A stretch of DNA of 64,000 nucleotides from SPJN01 sp965229935 (lineage in GTDB: Bacteria > Pseudomonadota > Alphaproteobacteria > SPJN01), in assembly GCA_965229935.1 (NCBI GenBank), contig CBDDKB010000002.1, forward strand, positions 1,488,001-1,552,000, read 5' to 3'. Of this stretch, positions 26,337 to 35,348 are shown in pieces. The notes beneath the pieces were generated by a model. That model had not been told where the DNA came from and made no database searches. It saw only the letters and a list, made by a program, of their open reading frames with translations. The translations under genes were made by a program, and so were the position numbers. Positions within the stretch are counted from its first letter, which is position 1. Every line of letters begins with the position of its first letter.

Positions 26337-27275
26337 TTAGAGATAAGTGCGCGACAGCTTTGACAGCGTGTCTTCAAATTCCTGCATGGTCCGTTCAATG
26401 ATGGTGGCGACAGGCTCCACCTCCTCAATCCGTCCGGCAACCTGTCCGGTTAGGGCGATGCCTTCCTCAAGCTTACCTTCAAAATAAACCTGTTTGACGC
26501 CGCCGCCCAAGGTTGCCATGGCATTGCCTTCGCCACGCTCCAACGCCTCAGTCGTTTCCGTGCGCAGGGCACGTAGCGCAGCACCGGGGCCATTGGGCTT
26601 AATCATCACCGTGCCTGTGTCTGGCGCATCAACAATGGCCTGTTTCCAATTATTGTGCACCGGACTTTCAAGGGCGGAAACCATGCGCGTGCCCATCTGC
26701 ACCCCCTCAGCACCCAGCGCAAAGGCTGCTGCCATCGTTGCGCCATCGCAAATGCCGCCAGCGGCAATCAAAGGCACATCAAGTTTTGAGCGCACCAAGG
26801 GAAGCAACACCATGGTTGACACATCCTTGGGGTTTTTAAAGCCGCCGCCTTCGCCCCCTTCAACAATCAACCCATCAACGCCTGCATCTACTGCCTTTTG
26901 CGCCGCCTCAAGCGTCGGCACCACGTGGAAGACAGTCAGCCCGGCTTCCTTCAGAATTTTGGTGAACTTATTGGGGTTGCCAGCAGATGTGGTAACGGTC
27001 TTCACCCCCTCCTCGATGATAAGATCAATGATCGACGGATCGCGAATAAAGGCCTGGGCGATATTCACGCAAAAAGGCCGATCCGTCAGGGTTTTCATCT
27101 TGCGGATCTCGTCCACAATCGCCTCATTCTCACCTGACGATGTTTCGATCATCCCCAAACCGCCCGCGGCCGATACGGCAGAGGCAAGTTGAGAGCGAGC
27201 AATCCATCCCATCGGGGCCTGAATGATGGGATAGGTCATACCCATCATTTGGGTAACGCGATTATCAATCTTCAT
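26337..27275 (-). CDS. Nitronate monooxygenase / 2-nitropropane dioxygenase-like FMN protein
   Basis: 312-residue TIM-barrel flavoprotein. The start ATG 27275 (MKIDNRVTQMMGMTYPIIQAP) has AGGA eight bases upstream. An earlier in-frame start would add 22 unrelated residues. Family marks are PIIQAPMGWIA near the N-terminus, EGGEGGGF for phosphate binding and AAGGICDGATMAAAFALGA with GVQMGTRM for FMN. Proteins with this fold include nitronate monooxygenases, FabK-type enoyl reductases and CoA-linked enzymes of steroid and terpene breakdown. With CoA enzymes around it, a reductase or oxygenase acting on a CoA ester is possible. Confidence 0.8.
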   Translation of the reverse strand: MKIDNRVTQMMGMTYPIIQAPMGWIARSQLASAVSAAGGLGMIETSSGENEAIVDEIRKMKTLTDRPFCVNIAQAFIRDPSIIDLIIEEGVKTVTTSAGNPNKFTKILKEAGLTVFHVVPTLEAAQKAVDAGVDGLIVEGGEGGGFKNPKDVSTMVLLPLVRSKLDVPLIAAGGICDGATMAAAFALGAEGVQMGTRMVSALESPVHNNWKQAIVDAPDTGTVMIKPNGPGAALRALRTETTEALERGEGNAMATLGGGVKQVYFEGKLEEGIALTGQVAGRIEEVEPVATIIERTMQEFEDTLSKLSRTYL

Positions 27276-27306
27276 ACTGTTTCCTGCTTTTGTTTTTGGG
27301 CTAATT

Positions 27307-28329
27307 TTACCAACGGGTGATGACTTCCTCGGCAAAGCCAAGCAGGTCCGTCACCTCAAGAACGGTGCCGTCATCCAGTACAGCCTTGCCGTTGAATTTT
27401 CCGAATGTCTGATGGGTCAGCGAGCGTAGGACAAACGCGTCGATCATATCCGCGCGATCCAACACCGGGTCAAAGCGCATCTCAAACCGTCCATCGTTTG
27501 ACGTAAATTGCCAGGGCCCCGCATCAAACCCGTCCGGGTTGATATGAAATGTAATCTGGTCAAGCTTATGGGCGACACCATCATAGAACAGCATATTTTC
27601 ACTCGCCGCAGACGTGTCGCCAAACCCATAGCCAATATTGAAGCCAAAGCGGTGACCATCCACAAGGCCAGAGGCTGAGCCCCAATACCAACAATTATTA
27701 TAGGCCCAGACCCCGCGCCCCCAATCAAGCACGCCGAAATTCTTGTCTGGACTGAATGTGTAGTCCTGCCCGGCAACAGTGACCGTCCCACTGGCGGGCA
27801 TGCAGTTTATTTTTTGATTATAGTAAAAGGCCCGCTTTGAATGGCTGTAGGGCGTGACAATCGTCATCCGATCATCATGACGGTCTTCAAGAAAAATGTC
27901 TGCACTGATACCGCGGCCATTGTCCCACCCGGGGGCATCAACCTTCAATCTGCGACCGCCTGTTTCATGGGTAAAGCTTAACACCATCCCCTTGTGGCTG
28001 GCATGAACATCGCCGCTATTGGCGCTGCCCGGCATACCCATCCTGCCGCGCGGCACCAATGGAATGGCGGCGACCGGCACGACCTTGCCTGCCTTGAAAT
28101 CAAACCATGTTGCTGACAGCAACCCCATATAGCCATTGTCTGCAACAACACAGGCAAAGCCATAGTCGTCATCAAGGACGCAGTAATAGTCCCATTCCTT
28201 CAGCCTGTACCACGGCGCGCGCACGTCAGAGGAAGAATAGGTCTTGGCCTCGTCCGTGGCATAGCCGACCTCAGCCAGATTGCCCGCCGCGTCGAACAGT
28301 GGGCCTTTCGATAATTTATGATGTTGCAC
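27307..28329 (-). CDS. DUF2804 family protein
   Basis: 340-residue protein with the features of DUF2804: LKEWDYYCVLDDDYGFACVV, a central beta-rich region with FYYNQKINCMPASG, and NFGVLDWGRGVWAYNNCWYW. The fold is thought to be related to a lipocalin/beta-barrel hydroxysteroid or carotenoid-modifying group, but no reaction is established. The start is GTG 28329, with only a weak ribosome site. It lies 20 bases behind the dioxygenase gene in the same operon. Many Trp and Tyr residues suggest a hydrophobic ligand. Confidence 0.75.
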   Translation of the reverse strand: MQHHKLSKGPLFDAAGNLAEVGYATDEAKTYSSSDVRAPWYRLKEWDYYCVLDDDYGFACVVADNGYMGLLSATWFDFKAGKVVPVAAIPLVPRGRMGMPGSANSGDVHASHKGMVLSFTHETGGRRLKVDAPGWDNGRGISADIFLEDRHDDRMTIVTPYSHSKRAFYYNQKINCMPASGTVTVAGQDYTFSPDKNFGVLDWGRGVWAYNNCWYWGSASGLVDGHRFGFNIGYGFGDTSAASENMLFYDGVAHKLDQITFHINPDGFDAGPWQFTSNDGRFEMRFDPVLDRADMIDAFVLRSLTHQTFGKFNGKAVLDDGTVLEVTDLLGFAEEVITRW

Positions 28330-28349
28330 AGGCGGTTCCGATAATAAAT

Positions 28350-29255
28350 TTAGCCAAAGCTGGTGACATCTGCGCCATCGGGCAGGTCTATGCCCTCAAG
28401 TCCGCCAGACGCAGCCTTTGGCATGCGGCCCAGCGCCACCTCGGGCGGGCACACACCTGCGCCTGACCCGTCAGGCATGTCAGGAACAGAGAAATAGCCC
28501 AAGACGTAATTCCCCATCGTATAGCCCAGCAAGTCTGTGAGTTCAGGATCAAGACTTTGGGCAACCTCTGGCGGGCAGGTCAGATATTGATTTTCTTCCT
28601 GTCGCAACCAGCCAACCACATAATCAACATTAAAGCCCAAACGTTCTTCATCCTTGGTCGTGTTAGGACCACCGCCATGAAATACCGTGCCTGTATAGAT
28701 CAGAACTGATCCTGCCTTCATTTCAACCTGCACCGCCTCGCTTGGGTCAGGCAGCCGATCAGGTTCCCACAAATGACTGCCCGGCACGACGCAGGTCCCC
28801 CCGCGTTCCGCAGTAAAATCATTCAAAGCCCACATGGTATTGCATTCAACCTCAACCTCGTTCGGGATCATCACACCCCACGCCCAACGGTCACGGTGAA
28901 GTGGCTGCGCCTCCTGCCCCGGCAGGATGCGAATGATTTGGCTGAGGTTTAGCTGCACTTTTTCACAATAAGGCCCAAGCCAGCCGCGTGCAGTTTCAAG
29001 CACAAGCGGATGCATGATCAGATCACGACACCCCGCTGACCGAGACACCAACGCCCCTGTCCGCGTCGTGTGATAGCCGGAAAACCCATCCTTCCCCACA
29101 GGTGTTGCATCAACAAAGGGGCGGCATTCCTGTTCAATTTGATCCAACAATGAACGATCAATCAACTCGTCAATAATGACCGCACCATCCTGTTTCAGGA
29201 CGGCGGTGACATCTTCAACGCTTGCCTTATTGGTCAGTCTTTGCAGTTCAGCCAT
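28350..29255 (-). CDS. Phytanoyl-CoA dioxygenase (PhyH) family protein
   Basis: 301-residue Fe(II)/2-oxoglutarate-dependent oxygenase candidate. Iron ligands of the facial triad are readable: the HRD of PLHRDRWAWG (about residue 120) and the distal His of YTGTVFHGGG (about residue 192), followed by the Arg of EERLGFNVDY that would hold 2-oxoglutarate. The start ATG 29255 (MAELQRLTNK) is supported by GGAGG eight bases upstream. A TTG five codons earlier is less likely. PhyH relatives hydroxylate fatty acyl-CoAs or many other small molecules. The gene lies 24 bases behind the DUF3108-like gene. Confidence 0.85.
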   Translation of the reverse strand: MAELQRLTNKASVEDVTAVLKQDGAVIIDELIDRSLLDQIEQECRPFVDATPVGKDGFSGYHTTRTGALVSRSAGCRDLIMHPLVLETARGWLGPYCEKVQLNLSQIIRILPGQEAQPLHRDRWAWGVMIPNEVEVECNTMWALNDFTAERGGTCVVPGSHLWEPDRLPDPSEAVQVEMKAGSVLIYTGTVFHGGGPNTTKDEERLGFNVDYVVGWLRQEENQYLTCPPEVAQSLDPELTDLLGYTMGNYVLGYFSVPDMPDGSGAGVCPPEVALGRMPKAASGGLEGIDLPDGADVTSFG

Positions 29256-29279
29256 GTCCCCGGCCTCCAATCCTAATTT

Positions 29280-30137
29280 CTATTTCGCAGCAACCGACGG
29301 GTCTGCTGGGCTTGTGAAACTAAAACGCGTTAAATGGGCAATAGCTGTTCCGAAATCGGTGGGCACCAGCACCTTGACCGGGATCAACAATTCGTCACCC
29401 GCGTCTGTCGTAACGCGCCCAATATAAAGTTTAGACGGTTTGTTTTCATTCGATCGCGCATCAAGACGGGCCTGCGCCTCGTCATTAAAGGCGGCCAGCG
29501 GCTGCCCCGCGACTTCACAGATATAGGCCGGGCCTTCAAACTCACTATACCGGCTTTTCGCCAAACTGGTTTCACCAAGAAGTTGAAAGCCGATTGTATA
29601 GGCGGATTCGCCACTGAAAATGCTGTGGCTTTCAGCACAGACCTGATCACCTGACATAAATGTTTGGTTGAACATGGCCGCACTTAACGGATCAATCATC
29701 CCGGCAACCTGTGCAAGAATATCTTCGTCTGCGATGGACAGATCGCCACCAACCCGTGTCAGATCAAACGGCCCATCCCGATCAAAGTCAATTTTGACAG
29801 AGCGGACCTCTTCGCCATCTTCAAGATAACGACTTTCGAAACTGTCGGGCGTTGCCCGTCCATCAACAATATGACCTGATGCCCAGCTATTCACATCAAC
29901 ATCAAACAGGATCGACGCAATCCCAACCGGATAGACATGGCTGGCGGATTGATACCGCCCCGCTAAATAATTGGTTTCCCAATCAAACTTCAGAATTTCC
30001 ATCCCACCAATAAAGACACTGATTTCAGCATCAAGTTGGTAGGCGGGCATCTTGGGTTCGCCCTGAAAATCAGCATAGGCACTGACCGGACAAATCAGTC
30101 CGACAGCAGCCAGAAATCCCGTTACAAATTTGTTCAT
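29280..30137 (-). CDS. Exported DUF3108-like protein
   Basis: 285-residue protein with a signal peptide (MNKFVTGFLAAVGLICPVSAYA, cleavage after about residue 22). The mature part is beta-rich and resembles DUF3108: YQLDAEISVFIGGMEI, then YQSASHVYPVGIASILFDVDV, and a closing KLYIGRVTTDAGDELLIPV segment. Such proteins are periplasmic or outer-membrane-associated with no assigned function. It is the only exported protein of the nine-gene set, 49 bases behind the acyl-CoA dehydrogenase gene. It may bind or move a lipophilic compound across the envelope. The family match is moderate. Confidence 0.65.
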   Translation of the reverse strand: MNKFVTGFLAAVGLICPVSAYADFQGEPKMPAYQLDAEISVFIGGMEILKFDWETNYLAGRYQSASHVYPVGIASILFDVDVNSWASGHIVDGRATPDSFESRYLEDGEEVRSVKIDFDRDGPFDLTRVGGDLSIADEDILAQVAGMIDPLSAAMFNQTFMSGDQVCAESHSIFSGESAYTIGFQLLGETSLAKSRYSEFEGPAYICEVAGQPLAAFNDEAQARLDARSNENKPSKLYIGRVTTDAGDELLIPVKVLVPTDFGTAIAHLTRFSFTSPADPSVAAK

Positions 30138-30186
30138 TCTATTATCCTTTGCCCCAAGCAATCAGAATAACACCGGATTGGCTGAA

Positions 30187-31353
30187 TCAATAGCTTTTCG
30201 GTAAATCGAGCACATTTTCGCCAATGAATGACAGGATCAACTGTTCACTCACCGGCGCGATGCGGGCAATCATCACCTCGCGATAGAGCCGCTCCACATG
30301 AAATTCCTTGGCATAGCCCATGCCCCCATGGGTCAACACCGCCCGTTCGCAAGCCTGATGGCCTGCCTGCGCGCCCAAATATTTGGCGGCATTTGCCTCT
30401 GCCCCGCAGGATTTGCCAGTGTCGTAAAGCCAGGCAGCCTTCATCACCATTTGCCAGGCAGCCTCAAGCTGCGCCCAACTATCAGCCAATGGATGCTGGA
30501 TCGCCTGATTTTGGCCGATGGGGCGGTCAAACACCTTCCGGTCAGCGGCATAACGCGACGCACGGGCCAGGGCATCGCGGCCAACGCCAACAGCCTCTGC
30601 CCCGATCAGGATCCGTTCAGGGTTCAGACTGTGCAACAGGTACGAAAAGCCCTTGCCCTCTTCGCCAATGCGATCTTCTTCGGGCACTTTCAGGCCATCA
30701 ATAAAAATCGCGTTGGAATCAACCGCCTTGCGCCCCATTTTTTCAATCTCGCGCACCTCAATCGCATCACGATCAAGGTCTGTGTAGAACAGCGTCATTC
30801 CGTCTGTCGGTTTCTTACAATCCTCCAGCGGGGTTGTACGCGTCAGCAACATAATCTTTTCAGCCACCTGCGCCGTCGAAGTCCAGACCTTTTGCCCATG
30901 AACCTCGTAAGCAGTCCCCACCTTTTCGGCACGGGTTTTGATGCGTGTGGTGTTTAGACCCGCATCAGGCTCCGTCACACCAAAGGCGGTTCGTTCCTTG
31001 CCCTGAATTAAGGGCGGCAGGAACCGGGCCTTCTGCTCGTCCGTGCCAAACACAACAATAGGATGGGGGCCAAACAGATTGATATGAACTGCAGAGGCGG
31101 CCTGCATACCGCCGCCATGACGGGACAGCTCATGCATCATAAGCGCCGCTTCGGTCACACCAAGGCCCGCGCCGCCAAATTCTTCGGGCATGGTGATGCC
31201 CAAAAAACCGCCCTGCGCCAATGCCTGATGAAATTCAACCGGAAAGCCGCCCTTGCGGTCCTTTTCAAGCCAATAATCATCATCGAATTGCTGCGCGACG
31301 CGGCGCACATTTTCAATGATAGCTGACTGTTCCTCTGTCAGGGCAAAATCCAT
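30187..31353 (-). CDS. Acyl-CoA dehydrogenase family protein
   Basis: 388-residue FAD enzyme that forms an alpha,beta double bond in an acyl-CoA. The N-terminal helix is MDFALTEEQSAIIENVRR. The beta domain contains the FGVTEPDAGLNTT flavin-binding strand and HGQKVWTSTA. The C-terminal domain shows the THGGMGYAKEFHVERLYREV pattern. The place of the canonical catalytic Glu (YEGT in many members) reads IAPVSEQ. A subgroup of the family uses a Glu elsewhere, so it may still be active. It starts two bases after the hydrolase stop codon, indicating strict co-translation. Confidence 0.85.
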   Translation of the reverse strand: MDFALTEEQSAIIENVRRVAQQFDDDYWLEKDRKGGFPVEFHQALAQGGFLGITMPEEFGGAGLGVTEAALMMHELSRHGGGMQAASAVHINLFGPHPIVVFGTDEQKARFLPPLIQGKERTAFGVTEPDAGLNTTRIKTRAEKVGTAYEVHGQKVWTSTAQVAEKIMLLTRTTPLEDCKKPTDGMTLFYTDLDRDAIEVREIEKMGRKAVDSNAIFIDGLKVPEEDRIGEEGKGFSYLLHSLNPERILIGAEAVGVGRDALARASRYAADRKVFDRPIGQNQAIQHPLADSWAQLEAAWQMVMKAAWLYDTGKSCGAEANAAKYLGAQAGHQACERAVLTHGGMGYAKEFHVERLYREVMIARIAPVSEQLILSFIGENVLDLPKSY

Positions 31354-31355
31354 GA

Positions 31356-32222
31356 TCAGGCAACCCGATCAAGAAAACTGGTCAATTCGACCCAATAGGC
31401 TTCGGGCGCATGTTCGTGGATAAGGTGGCCAACCTCGTCAAACAACATACCGGTTGCGCCGGGGATCAAACCCTTTGCCTTTTCAAAATCAGGTGCCGTG
31501 ATCACCGCACCTTTTTCGGCATTCCCTGCCAGCACATGCATCGGTACAGTGACATTTGGCAAATAGGTTTCGGGGTCCTGAAAGCCGATATCATCATCAC
31601 CCGTAATCACGTCCAGCACATGCCAATCACATTGATGCATCAGCATTGCCTGTATGGCGATGTCTTCTTCGGACACAAGGTCGATATTCTTTTTTGTTAG
31701 ATCGCCGAATGCAGGCCCCTGCGCGATCAGGGCGGCAAGCTCCTCAACAGACTGTCCCGCCTCGTGGTGGCCCTTCATCAAATTTTGAATGGCCGTAAAG
31801 ATTGTCGTGATGGTCCCCCGGCCCGGCCCATCAGGCTTGCCGCTGAAAAAGGGCGGGTCCTCAAGCATCACACCGCACAAAGGCACAGCATTTGCCCCCG
31901 CGATTGAGGCGGCAACGATGCTGCCCAACGAATGGCCGATTAACACAATCGCCTCATCCCCCACCATGGCGTTAATAAATTCTAAGGTGTCGGCGATATA
32001 ATGCGCATTGGTATAGGGCCCGCCAACCTTTTCGGATTCCCCATGCCCACGGAAATCAAGCGCAAACACACGGTGATTTTCCGCCAAACGGTCACCGATC
32101 CCGTTATAGGTTGCGGCCCCGGCAGTAATACCGTGCAGCAGGACAATGGGCGTGCCCGCCTCCCCCGCTGTCAAATAGCTCAAGGTCACGCCGCCAGACG
32201 TGGTAAAGTTCTTCCTGTCCAT
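31356..32222 (-). CDS. Alpha/beta hydrolase
   Basis: 288-residue alpha/beta hydrolase. The oxyanion HG is at residues 30-31 (LLHGITAGA), the nucleophile Ser98 in IGHSLGS, and the catalytic His near residue 265 in DEVGHLIHEH; an Asp from LAGNAEKG-adjacent strands would complete the triad. It may cleave a C-C bond, ester or lactone in the pathway. ATG 32222 follows GGGGGCATT. It is the first gene of the nine-gene leftward set, divergent from the zinc alcohol dehydrogenase gene, with a TATAAA hexamer in the 64-base gap. Confidence 0.85.
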   Translation of the reverse strand: MDRKNFTTSGGVTLSYLTAGEAGTPIVLLHGITAGAATYNGIGDRLAENHRVFALDFRGHGESEKVGGPYTNAHYIADTLEFINAMVGDEAIVLIGHSLGSIVAASIAGANAVPLCGVMLEDPPFFSGKPDGPGRGTITTIFTAIQNLMKGHHEAGQSVEELAALIAQGPAFGDLTKKNIDLVSEEDIAIQAMLMHQCDWHVLDVITGDDDIGFQDPETYLPNVTVPMHVLAGNAEKGAVITAPDFEKAKGLIPGATGMLFDEVGHLIHEHAPEAYWVELTSFLDRVA

Positions 32223-32286
32223 AATGCCCCCATCATGTTTATAAAGTTGATAGCGATATTTCTATTATGAATGGGGGAATAAAAAT

Positions 32287-33324
32287 ATGAAAGCGCTTTG
32301 CTATCATGGGGCACACGACATTCGTTATGACACGATGGATGACCCGACACCTGCCGCGCCGACCGATGCCATTGTCAAAATGGACGCCTGCGCCATTTGC
32401 GGGTCTGATCTGCACATTTACCACGGACAAGGGTTCAGCCCCGATCACGGCTTTTGCGTCGGGCATGAAGCGGTGGGCGAAGTTGTCGAAACGGGCAAGG
32501 GCGTCAATCGCCTGTCTATTGGTGACAAGGTAATGATCAGCGCCGCAGTCGGTTGCGGCAATTGCACCAACTGTCTATCGGGTCGAACCGCCCAATGCCT
32601 GAACGGGATGATGGGATGTTATGGCCTGTCTGCATCGCTTCAAGGCTGCCAGTCAGATTATATCCGCGTCCCTGTTGCTGATTTCAATACCGCGCCAATC
32701 CCAGAAGGCCTTTCCACCGAACAGGCATTGATGCTGACCGACAATCTGCCTACCGCCCATATGGGTGTATTGAACGCCGATGTGGCACCGGGCAAGAACG
32801 TGGCGGTGATCGGCCTTGGTCCCATTGGTCTGATGGCGGTAGAGATTTCCATTTTGATGGGGGCAGCGCAGGTCTTTGCACTGGACCTTGTTCCAGAACG
32901 CCGGGCCATGGCTGAAAAATTGGGGGCAACACCGGTTGATCCGGCCAATGCCTTTGAAACCATTGCCGAGGCTACCAAGGGCCGCATGGTCGATAGCGCC
33001 ATTGAAGCGGTTGGGGCTGACCCGACCATCAAATTGGCGATCGATCTTGCCGGTTTTGGCGGCACGGTTTCAGCCTTTGGCGTGAACCTAAACCAGGATT
33101 TTCCCTATCCGCTTGGGTCCGCTTTTACGAAGGGGCTGACATTCCGCATTGCAGGCTGTTCCGTTCCTGAACATTGGCCGACACTCATCCCCCTGATGCA
33201 GCAAGGCCGCCTAAAACCCGAAGCCTATATCACGCACCGCATGGCGCTGTCTGACGGGGCTGAAGCCTATCGCATCTTTGACCAAAAAGAAGATGGCGCG
33301 ATGAAGATGGTGCTGACCAACTGA
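32287..33324 (+). CDS. Zinc-dependent alcohol dehydrogenase
   Basis: 345-residue MDR alcohol dehydrogenase. Catalytic zinc ligands Cys38 (ACAICGSD) and His60-Glu61 (GHEAVG) are present, and structural zinc ligands are Cys90, Cys93, Cys96 and Cys104. The Rossmann motif is VIGLGPIGLMAVE. An acidic residue in FALDLVPERR suggests NAD. The family includes secondary alcohol, threonine and formaldehyde dehydrogenases. ATGGGGGAAT precedes the ATG. It is convergent with the PQQ dehydrogenase gene (two bases between stop codons) and divergent from the nine-gene set, with which it probably shares control. Confidence 0.88.
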   Translation: MKALCYHGAHDIRYDTMDDPTPAAPTDAIVKMDACAICGSDLHIYHGQGFSPDHGFCVGHEAVGEVVETGKGVNRLSIGDKVMISAAVGCGNCTNCLSGRTAQCLNGMMGCYGLSASLQGCQSDYIRVPVADFNTAPIPEGLSTEQALMLTDNLPTAHMGVLNADVAPGKNVAVIGLGPIGLMAVEISILMGAAQVFALDLVPERRAMAEKLGATPVDPANAFETIAEATKGRMVDSAIEAVGADPTIKLAIDLAGFGGTVSAFGVNLNQDFPYPLGSAFTKGLTFRIAGCSVPEHWPTLIPLMQQGRLKPEAYITHRMALSDGAEAYRIFDQKEDGAMKMVLTN

Positions 33325-33326
33325 TG

Positions 33327-35291
33327 CTAATCAGGCAGCGCAAAAGCCATCAGATGATCGCCGGGGGGTGAACCGCCGGACCAATGCCCACCAACGGCAA
33401 TCACAACATATTGTCGTCCGCCCTTTTTGGTTTGATAGGTCATGGGAACCGCGTTGCCCGCTGTGGGCAGGCGCGCCTTCCAAAGCTCCTGCCCGGTTTC
33501 AAGGCTAAACGCGCGGAACGCATGTTCGTTTGAAACACCGCTGAACACCAAACCGCTGGAGGTGACCATCGGCCCACCGAACCCCGGAATGCCCTTCACC
33601 CACCAAAAGGGGAATGGCGCCAGATCACGAGATGTGCCCAGCGGGACGGACCAAAGGATTTTGCCCGCCTCAAGGTCAATCGCGTCAAGCCTGCCCCATG
33701 GCGGCTCAGAACAGGGAATGCCAAGCGGTGACATGATGAACCCGGTCTCGACACAATAGGGCGTGCCCATTTGTTGCTGAGGAATGCCTGCACAGTCTTC
33801 GCGCGGGATCAGTTTAATATGGCTGGGCACATTATTGCTATGAACGACCATGATTTTGCGCCTTGGGTCAATTGCGGGCGATCCCCAATTATTCCCACCG
33901 CCATTTGACGGATAATGGACTGACCCTTGCAAGGAAGGCGGCGTATAAATGCCTTCATTCAAATAACTATCGAAAATCTGGCGGCAACGCCGTGCATCAA
34001 GCCCGATCACCCCCCATGCCATATCACCCGTCAGCTTATGGGGCGTTGTATAAGGAATGTGGGACGGAAAAGGCTGCGTTGGCGACAGATATTCGCCGGG
34101 AACCGCCCCCTCCTGCGGCACCGGGCGTTCTTCGATGGGCCACAGGGGTTCCCCCGTTTCGCGATTAAACGCAAAAGTCATGCCCATCTTGGTGACCTGC
34201 ACCACGGCGGGAATGGTCTTCCCCTCAATCTCCATATCGATCAGGGTGGGTTGCGCGGGGGTGTCATAGTCCCACACATCATGATGCACAAATTGAAAGT
34301 GCCAAACGACTTTGCCCGTCGCGCCATCAAGCGTCACCAATGAACTAGAATAGTAATCAAGGCCGTTCTTGGGATCGTCCCCCTCACCCTTTCTGTGGCC
34401 GCCATGATAGTCGGGGGTCGTGTTGCCTGTTGGCAGAAAAACCAAATTACGTTCTGGATCGACAGCGATGATCGACCACACATTGGTTGTCCCGCTGCGC
34501 CATGTGCCATCAGGGTTTTTGTCGGGACCGCCGGGCGGCACCGGGTTCCACGCCCATTCAAGCGCGCCTGTCCGAATATTATAGGCACGTACCACACCGC
34601 CTGGAGAATCCGTGCGCTGATTATCCAACACCAGTCCGCCCGTAATAATCTTATCGCCCAAAATAGCGGGGGGCGAGCTGATGCCATATTCAGCCGGATG
34701 ATGGGCAGACAACCCGTCCGACGTATCAACCTCGCCATTATCACCGAAATCAGCACAGGGCTTTCCTGTATCTGCATCAAGTACGATCAGGCGCGCATCC
34801 TGTGTGCCCATCACAATCCGCTTTTCGCACACGCCGTCGCGGCCCGATGACCAGTAGCTGACGCCCCGGCAATTGGTGAAGATTATCTCTTGCTCGACAT
34901 TCATTTTTGGATCAAATGACCACAATTCTGCGCCGCTATCCGCATCAAGGGCAAAGACGCGATTGAATGGCGTGCAGTAATAAAGCCTGTCATCAACCAT
35001 GATCGGCGTGACCTGAAACGAACTTTGCATGGTCGGCAATTCCCCGGGGCCGACATTCATATTGCCCTGACGCACATCACCAGAACGATGCACCCACGCG
35101 AGCTCTAACCCCGCGACATTATCCGGGGTGATCTGATCTGCCTTGGAATAGTGCGTGCCGCCCGGTGTTGCGCCATAGGCAGGCCAGTCAGCAGCATGCC
35201 CAACGGGCACGGCAACCTGCCCCTCGCCCCGGCAGGCAGTAAGCCCAACCAAAAGCGCAAATACCAAGCCGACTAAATGACCGAAACGCAT
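33327..35291 (-). CDS. PQQ-dependent dehydrogenase (quinoprotein, lipoprotein)
   Basis: 654-residue eight-bladed beta-propeller quinoprotein that oxidises an alcohol, aldose or similar group in the periplasm and passes electrons to ubiquinone or a cytochrome. The N-terminus is a lipoprotein signal with lipobox LTAC (Cys20). Propeller marks are WPAYGATPGGTHYSKADQI, LFWSF-like repeats such as GAELWSF and GKILWSVPLG, and a C-terminal GGRQYVVIAVGG strand. There is no CxxCH haem motif and no adjacent Cys-Cys, so it resembles glucose-dehydrogenase-like rather than methanol-dehydrogenase-like enzymes. Last gene of the TonB receptor operon. No PQQ synthesis genes are in the window. Confidence 0.88.
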   Translation of the reverse strand: MRFGHLVGLVFALLVGLTACRGEGQVAVPVGHAADWPAYGATPGGTHYSKADQITPDNVAGLELAWVHRSGDVRQGNMNVGPGELPTMQSSFQVTPIMVDDRLYYCTPFNRVFALDADSGAELWSFDPKMNVEQEIIFTNCRGVSYWSSGRDGVCEKRIVMGTQDARLIVLDADTGKPCADFGDNGEVDTSDGLSAHHPAEYGISSPPAILGDKIITGGLVLDNQRTDSPGGVVRAYNIRTGALEWAWNPVPPGGPDKNPDGTWRSGTTNVWSIIAVDPERNLVFLPTGNTTPDYHGGHRKGEGDDPKNGLDYYSSSLVTLDGATGKVVWHFQFVHHDVWDYDTPAQPTLIDMEIEGKTIPAVVQVTKMGMTFAFNRETGEPLWPIEERPVPQEGAVPGEYLSPTQPFPSHIPYTTPHKLTGDMAWGVIGLDARRCRQIFDSYLNEGIYTPPSLQGSVHYPSNGGGNNWGSPAIDPRRKIMVVHSNNVPSHIKLIPREDCAGIPQQQMGTPYCVETGFIMSPLGIPCSEPPWGRLDAIDLEAGKILWSVPLGTSRDLAPFPFWWVKGIPGFGGPMVTSSGLVFSGVSNEHAFRAFSLETGQELWKARLPTAGNAVPMTYQTKKGGRQYVVIAVGGHWSGGSPPGDHLMAFALPD

Positions 35292-35348
35292 AATGCCCCC
35301 TGTTTTTATTGGGGTAGCATAATGCGGGCGTGTTCAGCCCTGCAAGAC

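Noticed and set aside
30298..30957. 219-codon rightward open frame opposite the acyl-CoA dehydrogenase gene
   Set aside because: Shadow frame of a complete, motif-bearing gene; no ribosome site.
32226..32276. CCCCCAT/ATGGGGG inverted repeat between the hydrolase and zinc dehydrogenase genes as an operator
   Set aside because: The two arms are simply the G-rich ribosome sites of the two divergent genes.
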